From Flavobacteriaceae bacterium (GTDB lineage Bacteria; Bacteroidota; Bacteroidia; Flavobacteriales; Flavobacteriaceae), in contig JAQWIL010000025.1 in NCBI GenBank assembly GCA_029248885.1, forward strand, positions 1 through 54,148: a DNA stretch of 54,148 bases. The letters are read 5' to 3'. The notes under the pieces are model-generated. The model was not told the DNA's origin and made no database searches. It saw only the letters and a program-made list of their open reading frames with translations. The translations under genes and the position numbers were made by a program. Each line of letters starts with the position of its first letter. Position 1 is the first letter of the stretch. Of the stretch, positions 42,454-51,933 are shown in pieces.

Positions 42454-42507
42454 CAAGGTGTATAGTGCATACCCTTCGGGATACGCACCATACACAGAAC
42501 GTTAACA
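42448..42507. repeat. attC-like recombination site B (60 bp)
   Basis: Box GCATAAC (42448-42454), then a stem of 17 positions (42458-42474 with 42478-42495) closed by a TTC loop. The stem has two A-C mismatches and one bulged A on the right arm. Spacer AGAAC and box GTTAACA (42501-42507) complete it. The right box keeps the GTT core but not the full GTTRRRY consensus. A simple terminator reading is weakened by the absence of a T-run after the stem. Confidence 0.5.
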
Positions 42508-42633
42508 CTCCCCCTCCAGAAAAGAAAGCTGTTGCTGTGACACCATCGCAAGAGAGAATAATTTTAAAACCCATTTTTAATTTTTTTACTATCTTGAAAA
42601 ATCAATTTTTTCAAACAAATACCGATTCATGCC

Positions 42634-44766
42634 ATGAAAAAAATCACTCTATTTATATTTGCGCTCGTAAGCACACAATGCACAACTGAAATGCAACAAC
42701 CACCAATCGCCAAACAAGTCCCAAAGACTTTAGAAATTCACGATGACAAACGCGTCGATCCCTATTTTTGGATGCGTTTGAGTGATTCGCAAAAAGAAGC
42801 CGAACAAGCAGACGAACAGACGCAGGATGTGCTGGACTATCTCAACGCGGAAAACGACTACCTCAAGGGGGTGATGAAGCCCACCGAAAAACTACAAGAA
42901 ACCCTCTATGAAGAAATCATCGGACGAATCAAGCAAGATGACTCTTCGGTTCCCGTTACGGTGAATGGCTACACCTATTACACCCGATTCGAACAAGAAC
43001 AAGACTACCCCTATCATTGTCGGAAAAAAGCCGTCGAGGACAGCGAGGAAGAAGTGATGCTCGATGTTCCCAAAATGGCTGAGGGGTTTGCCTATTATTC
43101 CATTGGGGGGCGAAGTGTGAGCGAAAACAACAGCATCCTTGCCTATGGCGTTGATACGGTTTCCAGAAGGGAATACACCTTGTATTTTAAAAATTTAGAA
43201 ACCGGAGAAATTCTCGATGATAAAATCGAAAATACAACTGGTGGGATCACTTGGGCCAATGATAACAAAACCGTTTTTTATGTCAAAAAAGACCCGGTAA
43301 CGCTTCGTGCAAATCAGATTTTTAAACACCGATTGGGAACGGACGTCAGTGAAGATGAGCTTGTATTTGAAGAGACGGATGAGACCTTTTCCTGTTGGAT
43401 TTCAAAAACCAAATCACGGGAGTTTTTAATGATTGGGTCAAGCCAGACCCTTTCCACAGAGTTTCGGTTTTTGGATGCCAATACCCCAGATGGCAAATGG
43501 CAAGTGATTCACCCACGTGAACGAGATCTTGAATACTTTGTTGACCACTACAAAGATGATTTTTACATCATTACAAACGATCAAGCCAAAAACTTCCGCT
43601 TGATGAAAACCCCCGTTAACCGTCCGCAAAAATCAAATTGGACAGAGCTGATTGCGCATCGCAATGAGGTGCTGTTGGAAGATATCGAAATTTTTAAAGA
43701 TCATCTTGTTGTCAATGAGCGGCACAACGGACTTACGCGCCTTCGCATCATCCAATGGAACGATCAGACTGAGCATTATATCTCTTTCGAAGATCCCACC
43801 TATGCTGCTTGGATTTCTGCAAATCCAGAATTCAACGCAACCCAACTTCGTTTTGGATACAGCTCATTGACCACCCCAACATCGATTTATGATTACGAGC
43901 TAAACACCAAAGAGAAAACACTCAAAAAACAGGATGAAGTATTGGGTGGAAAATTCGATTCGCAAAACTATCGTTCAGAGCGTATTCTGGCGCCTAGCCG
44001 AGATGGGAAAACAGAAATTCCCGTTTCACTAGTCTATCACAAAGATTTTGCGAAATCAGGTGATGAGCCGCTACTTCTCTACGGCTATGGGTCTTATGGC
44101 AACACGATTGATCCTTGGTTTAGTTCGGCTCGATTGAGTCTGCTAGATCGTGGTTTTACATTTGCCATTGCACACATTCGCGGGGGACAAGAACTGGGAC
44201 GGTCATGGTATGAAGACGGGAAAATGTTAAAGAAGAAAAATACATTTTACGACTTTATTGATGTTGGCAGTCATTTGGTAAACGAGGGCTATACTTCCTC
44301 TGATCATTTGTATGCACAAGGAGGCAGTGCCGGTGGCTTACTCATCGGAGCTGTGATCAATATGGCGCCCGACTTGTGGAATGGTGCTATTGCGGCAGTC
44401 CCTTTTGTCGATGTGGTCTCTACCATGCTCGACGAAACAATTCCACTCACGACCTTTGAGTTTGACGAATGGGGGAACCCCAAAGAAAAGAAATACTACG
44501 ACTATATAAAATCCTATTCTCCTTATGATAATGTCGAAGCAAAAGACTACCCGCATCTGCTGATTACGACTGGCTATTGGGATAGTCAGGTGCAGTATTG
44601 GGAACCTGCAAAGTGGATTGCCAAGCTCAGAGCAACAAAAACAGATAACAATTTGTTATTGATGGATTGCAATATGGAGGTCGGCCATGGTGGTGCTTCT
44701 GGTCGTTTTAAACGGTATAAAGAGGTTGCCCAGTCATATGCTTTTTTACTCCACCTCGAAAAATAA
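42634..44766 (+). CDS. S9 family peptidase, oligopeptidase B type
   Basis: The 710-residue serine peptidase has an N-terminal seven-bladed propeller and a C-terminal alpha/beta-hydrolase domain. The catalytic triad is visible: S565 in QGGSAGGLL, D650 in GYWDSQV and H685 in VGHGGASGR. The start HDDKRVDPYFWMRL and the LLYGYGSYG and HIRGGQELGRSWYEDGK motifs are typical of oligopeptidase B. The N-terminal KKITLFIFALVSTQC suggests a lipoprotein signal and export. It would cut short peptides, often after basic residues. It begins 127 bases after attC-like site B. Confidence 0.93.
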   Translation: MKKITLFIFALVSTQCTTEMQQPPIAKQVPKTLEIHDDKRVDPYFWMRLSDSQKEAEQADEQTQDVLDYLNAENDYLKGVMKPTEKLQETLYEEIIGRIKQDDSSVPVTVNGYTYYTRFEQEQDYPYHCRKKAVEDSEEEVMLDVPKMAEGFAYYSIGGRSVSENNSILAYGVDTVSRREYTLYFKNLETGEILDDKIENTTGGITWANDNKTVFYVKKDPVTLRANQIFKHRLGTDVSEDELVFEETDETFSCWISKTKSREFLMIGSSQTLSTEFRFLDANTPDGKWQVIHPRERDLEYFVDHYKDDFYIITNDQAKNFRLMKTPVNRPQKSNWTELIAHRNEVLLEDIEIFKDHLVVNERHNGLTRLRIIQWNDQTEHYISFEDPTYAAWISANPEFNATQLRFGYSSLTTPTSIYDYELNTKEKTLKKQDEVLGGKFDSQNYRSERILAPSRDGKTEIPVSLVYHKDFAKSGDEPLLLYGYGSYGNTIDPWFSSARLSLLDRGFTFAIAHIRGGQELGRSWYEDGKMLKKKNTFYDFIDVGSHLVNEGYTSSDHLYAQGGSAGGLLIGAVINMAPDLWNGAIAAVPFVDVVSTMLDETIPLTTFEFDEWGNPKEKKYYDYIKSYSPYDNVEAKDYPHLLITTGYWDSQVQYWEPAKWIAKLRATKTDNNLLLMDCNMEVGHGGASGRFKRYKEVAQSYAFLLHLEK

Positions 44767-44824
44767 TTGAATTTTTGTAACCTTTTGGTTCCTCTCATCG
44801 TATAACCACTTGTAAAATAAGAAG

Positions 44825-45688
44825 ATGAGACAGCTGAAAATTACAAAGCAGGTTACCAACAGGGAAACCGCTTCACTTGACAAGTATCTACAAGAAATCG
44901 GAAAGGTTGATTTGATTACAGCCGAAGAGGAAGTAGAACTTGCCCAACGCATCAAAGCAGGAGATCAAGTTGCACTTGAAAAATTGACAAAGGCAAACTT
45001 GCGATTTGTGGTCTCTGTAGCAAAGCAATATCAAAATCAGGGTCTCACACTTCCAGACTTGATCAACGAAGGGAACTTGGGTCTGATCAAAGCCGCAAAA
45101 CGATTTGATGAAACGCGTGGTTTTAAATTTATTTCTTACGCCGTTTGGTGGATTCGTCAGTCGATTCTACAAGCACTTGCAGAACAGTCGAGAATTGTGC
45201 GCTTACCCCTTAACAAAATTGGGTCGATCAACAAAATCAATAAAACCTATGCATACCTAGAGCAGGCCCACGAGCGTATGCCTTCTGCCGAGGAAATTGC
45301 AAAAGAACTCGACATGACGGTTTCTGACGTTAAGGAATCGATGAAAAATACAGGTCGGCACGTATCCATGGATGCGCCACTCGTAGAGGGTGAGGATTCC
45401 AACTTGTATGATGTCCTTCGAAGTGGGGAATCGCCAAACCCGGATCGTGAGTTGTTGCACGAATCATTGCGAACAGAAATCAGCCGTGCTCTTGAAACCC
45501 TAACGCCTAGAGAATCTGATGTGGTTCGTCTTTATTTTGGGCTTGGTAACCAACACCCGATGACGCTTGAAGAAATTGGAGAAACCTTTGACTTAACTCG
45601 CGAGCGTGTTCGTCAAATCAAAGAAAAGGCAATCCGTCGATTAAAACATACCTCTAGAAGTAAAATACTGAAAACCTACCTCGGGTAA
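44825..45688 (+). CDS. rpoD: primary RNA polymerase sigma factor (Bacteroidota type)
   Basis: A 287-residue sigma70 without region 1.1, the short form of Bacteroidota. Region 1.2 is [32 protein letters not shown], region 2 contains [37 protein letters not shown] and [19 protein letters not shown], region 3 [13 protein letters not shown], and region 4.2 [28 protein letters not shown]. It is the protein expected to read the TAnnTTTG promoters listed here. The stop shares one base with the rpe start. Confidence 0.97.
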   Translation: MRQLKITKQVTNRETASLDKYLQEIGKVDLITAEEEVELAQRIKAGDQVALEKLTKANLRFVVSVAKQYQNQGLTLPDLINEGNLGLIKAAKRFDETRGFKFISYAVWWIRQSILQALAEQSRIVRLPLNKIGSINKINKTYAYLEQAHERMPSAEEIAKELDMTVSDVKESMKNTGRHVSMDAPLVEGEDSNLYDVLRSGESPNPDRELLHESLRTEISRALETLTPRESDVVRLYFGLGNQHPMTLEEIGETFDLTRERVRQIKEKAIRRLKHTSRSKILKTYLG

Positions 45689-46353
45689 TGAGTGACAAAA
45701 AGCTGATTGCGCCTTCTATGCTAGCTGCTGATTTTAGCAACTTAGCACGTGATATTGAAGTGGTAAATCAAAGTGATGCAGACTGGTTCCACCTAGACGT
45801 TATGGATGGGGTTTTTGTGCCAAACATCTCTTTTGGAATGCCTGTCATCAAGTCGATGGCAAAGCATACGACAAAACCGCTTGATGTTCATCTGATGATT
45901 GTTGAACCCGATCGCTACATCCAAACCTTTGCCGATTTGGGAGCTGATGTGTTAACCGTTCACGTTGAAGCCTGTACGCACTTACACAGGAGCTTACAGT
46001 CGATCAAAGCGGCGGGGATGAAAGCTGGTGTTGCGCTAAACCCTCACACACCAATTGCATCTTTATCACACATCATTGCAGATATCGATTTGGTATGTTT
46101 GATGAGCGTAAACCCTGGTTTTGGTGGCCAATCGTTTATAGAAGCTACCTATGAAAAAATTCGTGAGCTACGAGCGCTAATCGATGAGCACAAGGCAAGT
46201 ACACTGATCGAAATCGATGGGGGTGTTACCAATCAAAATGCAAGTCAGTTGGTAGCTGCAGGGGCCGATGTTTTGGTCGCTGGCAGTTACGTGTTTTCAG
46301 CATTTGACCCACTAGGTACGATCGCAAATTTGTCTGCGCAGGTCAATTCGTAA
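45688..46353 (+). CDS. rpe: ribulose-phosphate 3-epimerase
   Basis: The 221-residue TIM-barrel enzyme interconverts ribulose 5-phosphate and xylulose 5-phosphate in the pentose phosphate pathway. Motifs are complete: IAPSMLAADFSNL, WFHLDVMDGVFVPNISFG, LDVHLMIVEPDRYI, VLTVHVEAC, GVALNPHTP, LMSVNPGFGGQSFI and EIDGGVTNQNA with VAGSYVFSA. It starts on the last base of the rpoD stop (TAATG), so the two are co-transcribed. Cytoplasmic. Confidence 0.97.
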   Translation: MSDKKLIAPSMLAADFSNLARDIEVVNQSDADWFHLDVMDGVFVPNISFGMPVIKSMAKHTTKPLDVHLMIVEPDRYIQTFADLGADVLTVHVEACTHLHRSLQSIKAAGMKAGVALNPHTPIASLSHIIADIDLVCLMSVNPGFGGQSFIEATYEKIRELRALIDEHKASTLIEIDGGVTNQNASQLVAAGADVLVAGSYVFSAFDPLGTIANLSAQVNS

Positions 46354-46357
46354 TCAA

Positions 46358-47416
46358 ATGTCTGTTGTTCTAGGTCTCATGAGTGGCACTTCTTTGGATG
46401 GGCTCGACCTTTGCTGTGTTCGCTTTGCTGACAATCACAATGACTTTCAAATTCTTGCTGCCAAAACGATTCCTTACTCCGCTGAATGGAAATCCAAACT
46501 CGAAAACGCATTCTTCCGCACGACAACTGAAGTCGATGCACTTGACAAAGAATACGGCGTGTTTTTGGCAGAACACATTACCGACTTCATCCATTCACAT
46601 TCGCTCCCCCCTATCGATATGATTTCTTCTCATGGACACACTGTGTTTCACAAACCCAATCGAGGCATCACAAAACAAATTGGATCGGGTGAAGAAATTG
46701 CCAAACACACAGGAATCCAAGTGGTTTATGATTTTAGAACGCAAGACGTCGCATTGGGCGGACAGGGAGCTCCCTTGGTTCCCATTGGGGATCGCATCCT
46801 TTTTAACGATTATGATGCCTGTTTGAATCTGGGCGGATTTGCCAACGTGTCTTTTGATATGCATAACAAACGCATTGCCTATGATATCGGAGCATGTAAT
46901 CTCATCCTCAATCATTTTGCCCAAAAACTCGGCTATGAATACGATGACCAGGGGTTGCTCGCCCAAGGGGGAACTTGTGATGAATCTTTGCTTAAAGCGC
47001 TCAATGACATTGACTACTATGACTTCAATCCTCCGAAATCTTTAGCGAGAGAGTTTGCAGAGTCTAAACTTCTGCCTTTAATCTCAACCTATGATGAAAA
47101 AACAGTGCTACACACCTATACAAAACACATTGGTTTTCAAATTGGGGTGTCGCTGACAAAAAGCAAAGCAACCAAATGCTTGGTCACTGGTGGTGGTGCT
47201 TATAATCGTTTTCTAATGGATCAAATCCAAAAGCATACCAACTGTTTTCTGGAGATCCCGGATGACACGATCGTGGACTACAAAGAGGCACTGATCTTTG
47301 CGCTTTTAGGACTTTTGCGAAAAGAAAATCAAATCAATGTGTTGTCCAGTGTAACAGGAGCTAAGCACGACCACAGTTCTGGTCGCATAGCAAAGTCATT
47401 GCCTGAAAAATTGTAA
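46358..47416 (+). CDS. anmK: anhydro-N-acetylmuramic acid kinase
   Basis: The 352-residue ASKHA-fold kinase phosphorylates and opens anhydro-MurNAc during recycling of peptidoglycan. Motifs: GLMSGTSLDGLDLCCVRF (ATP site), ISSHGHTVFHKP, VVYDFRTQDVALGGQGAPLVPIGD, LNLGGFANVSF, DIGACNLILNHFA and CLVTGGGAYNRFLM. It is of the shorter Bacteroidota form. It starts 4 bases after rpe and is probably in the rpoD-rpe-anmK transcript. Confidence 0.95.
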   Translation: MSVVLGLMSGTSLDGLDLCCVRFADNHNDFQILAAKTIPYSAEWKSKLENAFFRTTTEVDALDKEYGVFLAEHITDFIHSHSLPPIDMISSHGHTVFHKPNRGITKQIGSGEEIAKHTGIQVVYDFRTQDVALGGQGAPLVPIGDRILFNDYDACLNLGGFANVSFDMHNKRIAYDIGACNLILNHFAQKLGYEYDDQGLLAQGGTCDESLLKALNDIDYYDFNPPKSLAREFAESKLLPLISTYDEKTVLHTYTKHIGFQIGVSLTKSKATKCLVTGGGAYNRFLMDQIQKHTNCFLEIPDDTIVDYKEALIFALLGLLRKENQINVLSSVTGAKHDHSSGRIAKSLPEKL

Positions 47417-47446
47417 ATTTATTGTCGAATTTTAAAAAACCTATCT

Positions 47447-49207
47447 ATGAAACTTTATCAAACTTTAATCGCAGTTACACTCGTCTTTTTTTCGTGTAGC
47501 ACCCCTAGCCCAACAGATCAGCTCCACCAACTGATGGACGATTACCATCAGGAGGCGTTACAACTCTATCCGTTGAGTGCTACCTACCAAGGCGATAAAA
47601 GGTACAACGACTATTTGCCCAATTCGCTTTCAGATGAATTTATGGCACAAGAAAAAAAGTTCTACTCCTCTACGCTAGAAAAGCTCAATTCTCTTGAGGA
47701 AGGAAGTTTAAGCGAAGTCGATTTATTGAGTAAAAAGGTGCTTGCTTGGGAATGTGATATCAATCTAAAACGATTGGGATTCCCAACCCATCACTTGCCA
47801 ATCAATCAGATGTGGACACTCCAATTAACGATTGGTCAATTGGCTGGTGGAAGTAGTGCACAACCCTTTACATCAGTAGAAGACTATGAAAACTGGCTCA
47901 AGCGGGTCGATGATTATTTGGTTTGGCTTAACACTGCTGAACAGCGAATGAAAGAGGGAGTCGAAAAAGAGATTGTACTGCCAAAATCACTGATCAAAAA
48001 AGTTATTCCTCAACTTGCAAGTATTGCACTTACAGATTTAGAGGATCATTTGTTTTACGGTCCAATTCGCGAACTCCCAGAAAGCTTTTCAGAGGAAGAC
48101 AAAATGCGGTTAACTGCAGCTTATGTGTCTATGATTGAAGACAAAGTAAAGCCAGCATATCTGCAAATTCATGATTTTATGAAAGGGGAATATATGGAAG
48201 CTGGCCGTTTGAGCAATGGCTTTGATGCTTATTCTTTTGGTGAAGACTATTACGACTATGCCATCCAGCTCTATACAACCACCACGATGAGTGCTGATGA
48301 AATCCATGAGTTGGGCTTGCGTGAAGTCGCGCGTTTGCGCTCTGAGATGGAAAAGGTAAAAAAACAGGTCGGTTTTTCAGGAGATTTAAACGCCTTTTTC
48401 GATCATGTGAGAACCCTACCCCAACTTGTACCCTTTAATGATCCCCAGCAAGTGATTGATAACTTCAATGCGATTCACGACAAGATGAAAGCCAATGTCG
48501 ATCGCCTGTTTTCACTCCAGCCAAAAACAGCTTTTGAAGTACGTCGCACAGAGGCGTTCCGTGAAAAATCGGCGAGTGCAGAATACAGTCCAGGATCGCT
48601 GGACGGCACAAGGCCAGGGATTTTTTATGTTCCGATTCCAGATGTAACCAAATACAACATCTTTTCAGACGAGGACTTGTTTTTACACGAAGCGATACCT
48701 GGTCATCATTTCCAAATTGCCTTGCAACAAGAAAATACTGCCTTGCCTGATTTTAGAAAAACTCTGTGGTACAGTTCCTATGGAGAAGGCTGGGCGCTGT
48801 ATTGTGAGTCCCTTGGGAAGGAGCTGGGGCTATATGATGACCCCTATCAATACTTTGGGATGCTCAGTGCTGAAATGCATCGCGCAATCCGACTCGTTGT
48901 TGATACCGGGCTACACACCAAAGGGTGGACAAGAGAAGATGCTATCGCGTATTCTTTGGCAAATGAGGCAGAGCCAGAGGCAGCGATTATCTCTGAAATT
49001 GAACGATATATGGCCAATCCGGGGCAAGCATTGTCCTATAAGATCGGGCAGCTAAAAATTCTTGAATTAAGAGAGAGTGCCAGCATGACTTTAGCTGATC
49101 ATTTTTCGATAAGCACTTTCCATGAAAAGGTCTTGGAAACGGGATGTATTCCTTTGGCTTTGTTGGAAGAAAAGATACAGAACTGGTCAGCGCAATCCCC
49201 CGAATGA
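47447..49207 (+). CDS. DUF885 family lipoprotein (putative zinc peptidase)
   Basis: A 586-residue protein with a lipoprotein signal (LYQTLIAVTLVFFSC, lipobox Cys near residue 17). The DUF885 core is all-helical: YPLSATYQGDKRYNDYLPNSL at the start, LPISQMWT-like LPINQMWTLQLTIG, and LFLHEAIPGHHFQIALQQEN, whose HExxxGHH array is the likely zinc site, followed by SYGEGWALYCESLGKELG with further conserved Glu residues. Members behave as carboxypeptidase-like metalloproteins, but the substrate is unknown. Probably attached to the outer membrane or periplasmic face. Confidence 0.88.
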   Translation: MKLYQTLIAVTLVFFSCSTPSPTDQLHQLMDDYHQEALQLYPLSATYQGDKRYNDYLPNSLSDEFMAQEKKFYSSTLEKLNSLEEGSLSEVDLLSKKVLAWECDINLKRLGFPTHHLPINQMWTLQLTIGQLAGGSSAQPFTSVEDYENWLKRVDDYLVWLNTAEQRMKEGVEKEIVLPKSLIKKVIPQLASIALTDLEDHLFYGPIRELPESFSEEDKMRLTAAYVSMIEDKVKPAYLQIHDFMKGEYMEAGRLSNGFDAYSFGEDYYDYAIQLYTTTTMSADEIHELGLREVARLRSEMEKVKKQVGFSGDLNAFFDHVRTLPQLVPFNDPQQVIDNFNAIHDKMKANVDRLFSLQPKTAFEVRRTEAFREKSASAEYSPGSLDGTRPGIFYVPIPDVTKYNIFSDEDLFLHEAIPGHHFQIALQQENTALPDFRKTLWYSSYGEGWALYCESLGKELGLYDDPYQYFGMLSAEMHRAIRLVVDTGLHTKGWTREDAIAYSLANEAEPEAAIISEIERYMANPGQALSYKIGQLKILELRESASMTLADHFSISTFHEKVLETGCIPLALLEEKIQNWSAQSPE

Positions 49208-49234
49208 GAAGAGCTTAAAAATGTATAGTCTGAA

Positions 49235-50191
49235 ATGAAAAACTCTGAATTAGATAGTCCGGTAGATGCTGTCATAACATGGGTTGATGGTGAGGACAAA
49301 AAACACAAAGAAAAAATTTATCATTACGCTCCCAAAACGAAGCAAAAACAGAAAGATTTTTCCTCTCGTTATGCACAGACGAATGAGATTCTATATTGTG
49401 TCCATTCTATTTTAAAACACGCTGGCTTTGTTCGAAATATATTTATTGTAACAGACAACCAAATACCCAAATTTCTTATTGATGAAAAATCGAATAAGTA
49501 CAAAAAGATAAAGGTTGTCGATCATACAGAGATATTTGATGACAACAAATCACTCCTCCCCGTTTTTAATTCTCGGAGTATTGAAACCAAAATTCACCAC
49601 ATTCCTGGACTTGCTGAACACTTTATTTACTTCAATGACGACATGATTTTATTACGTCCAGTAAGTAAATCGGATTTTTTCTTGGACAATCTTCCTGTAC
49701 TGAGGGGGAAATGGAAGCCATTTAAGGAGAATATATTGTACAAGAAATTACATTTTAAGAAAAAAGTCAATCAAGCAGGGCACGTATATGCCCAGGAAAA
49801 AAGTGCAAAGATTCTCGGGTTCCAGAAACTTTTTAAATTTCATCACACCCCCCACCCGATGCGAATTTCAACGATCAAATTATTTTTTTCTAATCACAAT
49901 GAATTGGAAGAACTAAACAGCAGCTTTAAATTTAGAAGCCCCGAGCAATTTCTAATTCAGGGGATTGCAAATCATTTAGAAATCAAAAATGGGAATTGTC
50001 ACGTGTTAAATAATTATCAGATGGTTCACTTCCGATCATACAATAAGCCGATTTTTTGGTTAAAGTTTAAACTCAATTATTTTTGCAATAAGAAAGATCG
50101 CTTATTTTTAAATATTCAGGATCTAGACTTGTGCCCTTCTTCCAAGCAAACTTACTTGATAGCGTGGCTCAATAAGCGATATCAATTGTAA
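49235..50191 (+). CDS. Stealth family capsule-type hexose-phosphate transferase
   Basis: A 318-residue protein with Stealth conserved regions: CR1 DAVITWVDGEDKKHKEK (about residues 9-25), CR2 NIFIVTDNQIPKF through YFNDDMILLRPVSKSDFF, and a CR3/CR4-like end with KFHHTPHPMRIST. Stealth proteins transfer sugar 1-phosphates in capsule or exopolysaccharide synthesis (for example meningococcal capsule polymerases). The donor and acceptor here are unknown. It is the first of three same-strand genes with tiny gaps (0-14 bases) that look like one surface-glycan operon. AT-rich codon use differs from the DUF885 gene upstream. Confidence 0.88.
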   Translation: MKNSELDSPVDAVITWVDGEDKKHKEKIYHYAPKTKQKQKDFSSRYAQTNEILYCVHSILKHAGFVRNIFIVTDNQIPKFLIDEKSNKYKKIKVVDHTEIFDDNKSLLPVFNSRSIETKIHHIPGLAEHFIYFNDDMILLRPVSKSDFFLDNLPVLRGKWKPFKENILYKKLHFKKKVNQAGHVYAQEKSAKILGFQKLFKFHHTPHPMRISTIKLFFSNHNELEELNSSFKFRSPEQFLIQGIANHLEIKNGNCHVLNNYQMVHFRSYNKPIFWLKFKLNYFCNKKDRLFLNIQDLDLCPSSKQTYLIAWLNKRYQL

Positions 50192-51150
50192 TGTTAGGTA
50201 TAAAAATTTACAAGAATATAAAGCAGTTTTACTACGCTAAAAATGTGCTTCTTTTGCTCATTCCTCGTTGGTTTTTCCAAAATCGTTTACGTGAGATGAT
50301 TCTGCCAAAACCTGAAGATGATCTTTATTATCTGAACAAACGTGTTCAGTACTACAACAAATTAAACGGAACATCTGCACTTCCAAAAAAAGTTAAATCT
50401 CTAGATCAGCTTAAAAGGGGGAAAAAACACACAACCTATTTTTTTGACAGCTACGAACTCACTCGCTACTTTAAACCGAAACTCGTAGCGAACTTTGAGT
50501 TTGGAGATATTACCGATGTTCCCAAAATACCCTCCTTAGTAAAAAGTAGGCCTATTGAAGGGAACAACGAAAATTCAGTTCTTTTAAAGCTAAATAAGGT
50601 AAGGCATTTCTTCTTTGTTCATGACTCAAATCCTTTTGAAAGCAAAAAAAACATCTTGATTGGTCGTGGTGGAGTGAGTGATAAAAAACCAAAAAGAATT
50701 GCGTTTTACAAACGATATTTTGATCACCCTCTCTGCGATTTGGGACAAACCAACCAAAATAGCAAGTATCATTTTTGGTATAAAAAAAAGATATCAATAG
50801 GCAAGCATTTAAAATACAAATTTATTTTGTGTTTGGAGGGAATTGATGTTTCATCAAATCTCAAGTGGGTGATGTCATCAAATTCTATTGCGGTTATGAC
50901 AAAGCCCCAGTTTGAAACTTGGTTTATGGAAGGGCAATTAATCCCTGATTATCATTATATTCAGATTAAAGATGATTACTCCGACTTGGAGGAAAGGTTA
51001 ACATCTTTCATAGAAAACCCAGAAAAATGCCTGCGCATTATTCAAAATGCGAATGCTTACGTAGAGCAGTTTAAGAACAGGCGTAGGGAGAAATTAATAT
51101 CTTTGATGGTGCTTGAAAAATATTTTACAAAAACGCAGCAAACTCTATAA
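50191..51150 (+). CDS. glycosyltransferase family 90 (CAP10/LpsA-like)
   Basis: The 319-residue product matches GT90-type enzymes, which add xylose or glucose to lipopolysaccharide or capsule. Visible motifs: NSKYHFWYKKKISIGKHLKYKF, ILCLEGIDVSSNLKWVMSSNSIAVMTKPQFETWFMEGQLIPDYHYIQIKDDYSDLEERL (position of the G-x-D-V-S-S-N-L-K-W nucleotide-sugar region). A membrane-near N terminus (LLLIPRWFFQNRLREM) is possible. The start overlaps the Stealth stop (TAATG). The donor sugar cannot be predicted. Confidence 0.85.
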   Translation: MLGIKIYKNIKQFYYAKNVLLLLIPRWFFQNRLREMILPKPEDDLYYLNKRVQYYNKLNGTSALPKKVKSLDQLKRGKKHTTYFFDSYELTRYFKPKLVANFEFGDITDVPKIPSLVKSRPIEGNNENSVLLKLNKVRHFFFVHDSNPFESKKNILIGRGGVSDKKPKRIAFYKRYFDHPLCDLGQTNQNSKYHFWYKKKISIGKHLKYKFILCLEGIDVSSNLKWVMSSNSIAVMTKPQFETWFMEGQLIPDYHYIQIKDDYSDLEERLTSFIENPEKCLRIIQNANAYVEQFKNRRREKLISLMVLEKYFTKTQQTL

Positions 51151-51164
51151 ATCCATAACTAAAA

Positions 51165-51917
51165 ATGATTCCTTTTTACCTTCGTAAAAAAATATACAAA
51201 TCCATTTTTCTTGTTTACAAGTATCTGATCAGGCCTAAAAAACAAGTTAAATCCATATATGGCATTTACCTCTTGCCTGCTTTTAAAGACAGAACCTTTA
51301 AGTATTATTTTAAAGGGACCTACGGTACTTTTCTAAGCAATCTGATCAAAAGCATTGACACAAAAACCCAATTTGTGGACATTGGTGCGAATCAGGGACT
51401 TTACAGCATACTGGCGGGACAAAACAAAAATATAGACCAAGTAATCTCGTTTGAGCCTTCTTTGCGGACCAGTAAACTGTTGAAGTCTAATTTGAAGGTA
51501 AATCATATTACAAACTGTAAGGTGATTCAAAAAGGAATTAGCCATGAGTCGGGCCAGGTTGAACTTCATATCAATGAGGGGCATTCGGGGAAAAATTCTA
51601 TGCGTGAACTGAGTAGCATGGAAAGTTCAAGGAGTGAAACGGTAGACGTCATAGATTATCAGGGATTGGATGAATTGATCCCAAACCACAATCGGATCTT
51701 TATTAAAATCGATGTTGAAGGACACGAGGAAATTGTAATCAATCAGTTGATCCAATGCTCATTTTTTGAAAATGTGTACCAAATTTTTTGTGAAGTTGAC
51801 ACGAATTGGATAGACGTTAATAGAGTAAAGGTAACGCTGAAGGAGAAAGGGTTTACGAGTTTTGAGAAAATGGGGAAAAACCCTTCTCACTACGACCTTT
51901 TGATTTCACGACAATAG
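51165..51917 (+). CDS. FkbM family SAM-dependent methyltransferase
   Basis: The 250-residue protein has the FkbM arrangement: TQFVDIGANQGLYSILAGQN (SAM motif I), VISFEPSLRTSKLLKSNL, VIQKGISHESGQVELHIN, the FIKIDVEGHEEIVI motif and a short C-terminal strand HYDLLIS. FkbM enzymes O-methylate sugars in polysaccharides, glycolipids or natural products. The basic N-terminal 40 residues (RKKIYKSIFLVYKYLIRPKK) may bind membrane. It lies 14 bases after the GT90 gene, so it probably modifies the glycan built by its neighbours. Confidence 0.88.
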   Translation: MIPFYLRKKIYKSIFLVYKYLIRPKKQVKSIYGIYLLPAFKDRTFKYYFKGTYGTFLSNLIKSIDTKTQFVDIGANQGLYSILAGQNKNIDQVISFEPSLRTSKLLKSNLKVNHITNCKVIQKGISHESGQVELHINEGHSGKNSMRELSSMESSRSETVDVIDYQGLDELIPNHNRIFIKIDVEGHEEIVINQLIQCSFFENVYQIFCEVDTNWIDVNRVKVTLKEKGFTSFEKMGKNPSHYDLLISRQ

Positions 51918-51933
51918 AGACGATTTTAAAGCA

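Larger units (their letters stand above)
41180..42501 (+). mobile_element. cassette-like unit B (Abi_C/HEPN gene plus partner)
   Basis: The left boundary lies in GTTATGC (41179-41185), 13 bases before the first start codon. The right boundary lies in GTTAACA (42501-42507). GCATAAC at 42448-42454 is the exact reverse complement of the left box, contains the stop codon of the last gene, and begins a bulged hairpin ending at the right GTT box. Two genes fill the unit. The layout matches an integron cassette with an attC site; the integrase is not in the window. AT-rich composition contrasts with pnp and the S9 peptidase on either side. Confidence 0.5.

Noticed and set aside
42465..42689. 74-codon frame starting at the right arm of attC-like site B (TPPPEKKAVAVTPSQ)
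   Set aside because: Starts inside the hairpin, overlaps the S9 peptidase start in another frame and has no signal; I considered it as the other half of a gene split by cassette B, but the left 45-codon frame already stops before the junction.
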